A stretch of 14,253 nt of DNA from Bacteroidaceae bacterium (lineage in GTDB: Bacteria > Bacteroidota > Bacteroidia > Bacteroidales > CHK158-818), in NCBI GenBank assembly GCA_017467745.1, contig JAFUKV010000061.1, forward strand, positions 1-14,253. Reading direction: 5' to 3'. The notes below the pieces were generated by a model. That model ran no database searches and was not told where the DNA came from. It saw nothing but the letters and a program-made list of their open reading frames with translations. This document shows, one piece after another, positions 13,671-14,253 of this stretch. Both the position numbers and the translations under genes were made by a program. Position 1 is the stretch's first letter. The number at the start of each line of letters is the position of its first letter.

Positions 13671-14253
13671 TTATTGTTTATAATTACGTTGTTGAACTTT
13701 TATACATTCGTAATTCAAGGGTTCTTTCAACAACTCGGGATCTTTGTCTTCTCCTTGATATTTCCAACAAGAAACATACATAAACTTAGCGTCATGACGA
13801 AGAGCTTCTCCCTCTTCCGTTTGATGTTCCTCGCGGAAGTGACCGCCGCAAGATTCTTCACGGTTCAAAGCATCCAAAGCCATCAATCGGCCTATTTCAA
13901 TAAAGTCTGCCAAACGAAGAGCCTTTTCAAGTTCTACGTTCAACGTATTGGCTTCTCCCGGAATGCGTACATTCGTCCAAAACTCTTTCTTAACTTCCGC
14001 CAGTTTCGTCAATGCAGTCTCTAAACCTTCCTTAGTACGTCCCATACCGACATATTCCCACATTACCAATCCGAGTTCTTTGTGGATAGAGTCTACCGAA
14101 CGTTTTCCTTTGATGCTCATCAATTTATTGATACGATCTTGAATAGCTTTTTCCGCTTCTACAAACTCTGGCATATCAGTGCTGCACAAAGGCACTTGAA
14201 TTTGGTCTGCCAAATAATTTTGGATAGTATAAGGCAATACGAAATATCCGTCA
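13671..14253 (-). CDS. sdhA: Succinate dehydrogenase/fumarate reductase flavoprotein subunit, C-terminal part (runs off right edge)
   Basis: These are the last 193 residues of the FAD-bearing catalytic subunit that interconverts fumarate and succinate. The frame is open to the window edge; the visible part begins DGYFVLPYTIQNYLADQ and contains the helical C-terminal domain, with SREE-like segment ALNREESCGGHFREEHQT. This matches the 'R-x-E-S-[CR]-G-x-H-x-R-x-[DE]' signature of SdhA/FrdA proteins, in which the Arg helps substrate binding. The long helices (KELGLVMWEYVGMGRTKEGL) are also typical. The FAD-binding domain and the active-site His and Arg lie outside. sdhB follows 78 bp downstream on the same strand, and a cytochrome b subunit gene is expected just beyond the right edge. 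Confidence 0.93.
   Translation of the reverse strand, partial: DGYFVLPYTIQNYLADQIQVPLCSTDMPEFVEAEKAIQDRINKLMSIKGKRSVDSIHKELGLVMWEYVGMGRTKEGLETALTKLAEVKKEFWTNVRIPGEANTLNVELEKALRLADFIEIGRLMALDALNREESCGGHFREEHQTEEGEALRHDAKFMYVSCWKYQGEDKDPELLKEPLNYECIKVQQRNYKQ

Overview
The window looks like a chromosomal segment of a gut-type member of Bacteroidales. Several signs agree. There is a UpxY-family antiterminator next to a UDP-glucose dehydrogenase gene. The succinate dehydrogenase/fumarate reductase subunits have the Bacteroides form. Matches to the Bacteroidetes -7 promoter box TAnnTTTG sit in front of several genes, and Shine-Dalgarno sequences are mostly absent. The DNA is AT-rich. No tRNA, rRNA, CRISPR array or intact mobile element is visible.

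Layout, left to right. (1) 1-1220, minus strand: upxY followed by the 5' part of ugd, the start of a surface-polysaccharide locus that runs off the left edge. (2) 1453-2790, plus: a MATE-family exporter. (3) 2822-4760, minus: glpT (glycerol-3-phosphate:phosphate antiporter) with a NUDIX hydrolase gene 40 bp downstream, probably one transcript; the glpT leader carries overlapping inverted repeats. (4) 4996-6771, minus: a DEAD-box RNA helicase with a DbpA-type RNA-binding domain, closed by an intrinsic terminator. (5) 7073-9597, plus: two exported carbohydrate-active-type proteins, probably one operon. The first has the N-terminal beta-domains of a GH78 alpha-L-rhamnosidase but no catalytic barrel. 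The second is a sialidase-like beta-propeller of unassigned specificity. Two tandem terminator hairpins close this module. (6) 9748-12052, plus: a U32 protein with the TrhP-like four-cysteine pattern (tRNA wobble-uridine hydroxylation), then an SMP-30/gluconolactonase-family lipoprotein, ending in a clear terminator. (7) 12111-12787: a region without an intact gene that holds a decayed MobV-type relaxase fragment and an orphan helix-turn-helix fragment, both on minus, the scar of a mobilizable element. (8) 12788-14253, minus: the C-terminal part of sdhA/frdA followed by complete sdhB/frdB and a 13-bp-stem terminator.

Most of the window is housekeeping or common accessory content. I did not find a convincing undescribed defence or mobile system. 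The parts most worth a second look are the GH78 'stub' paired with the uncharacterised propeller enzyme, the relaxase/HTH scar, and the leader structures of glpT and of the upxY-ugd locus.
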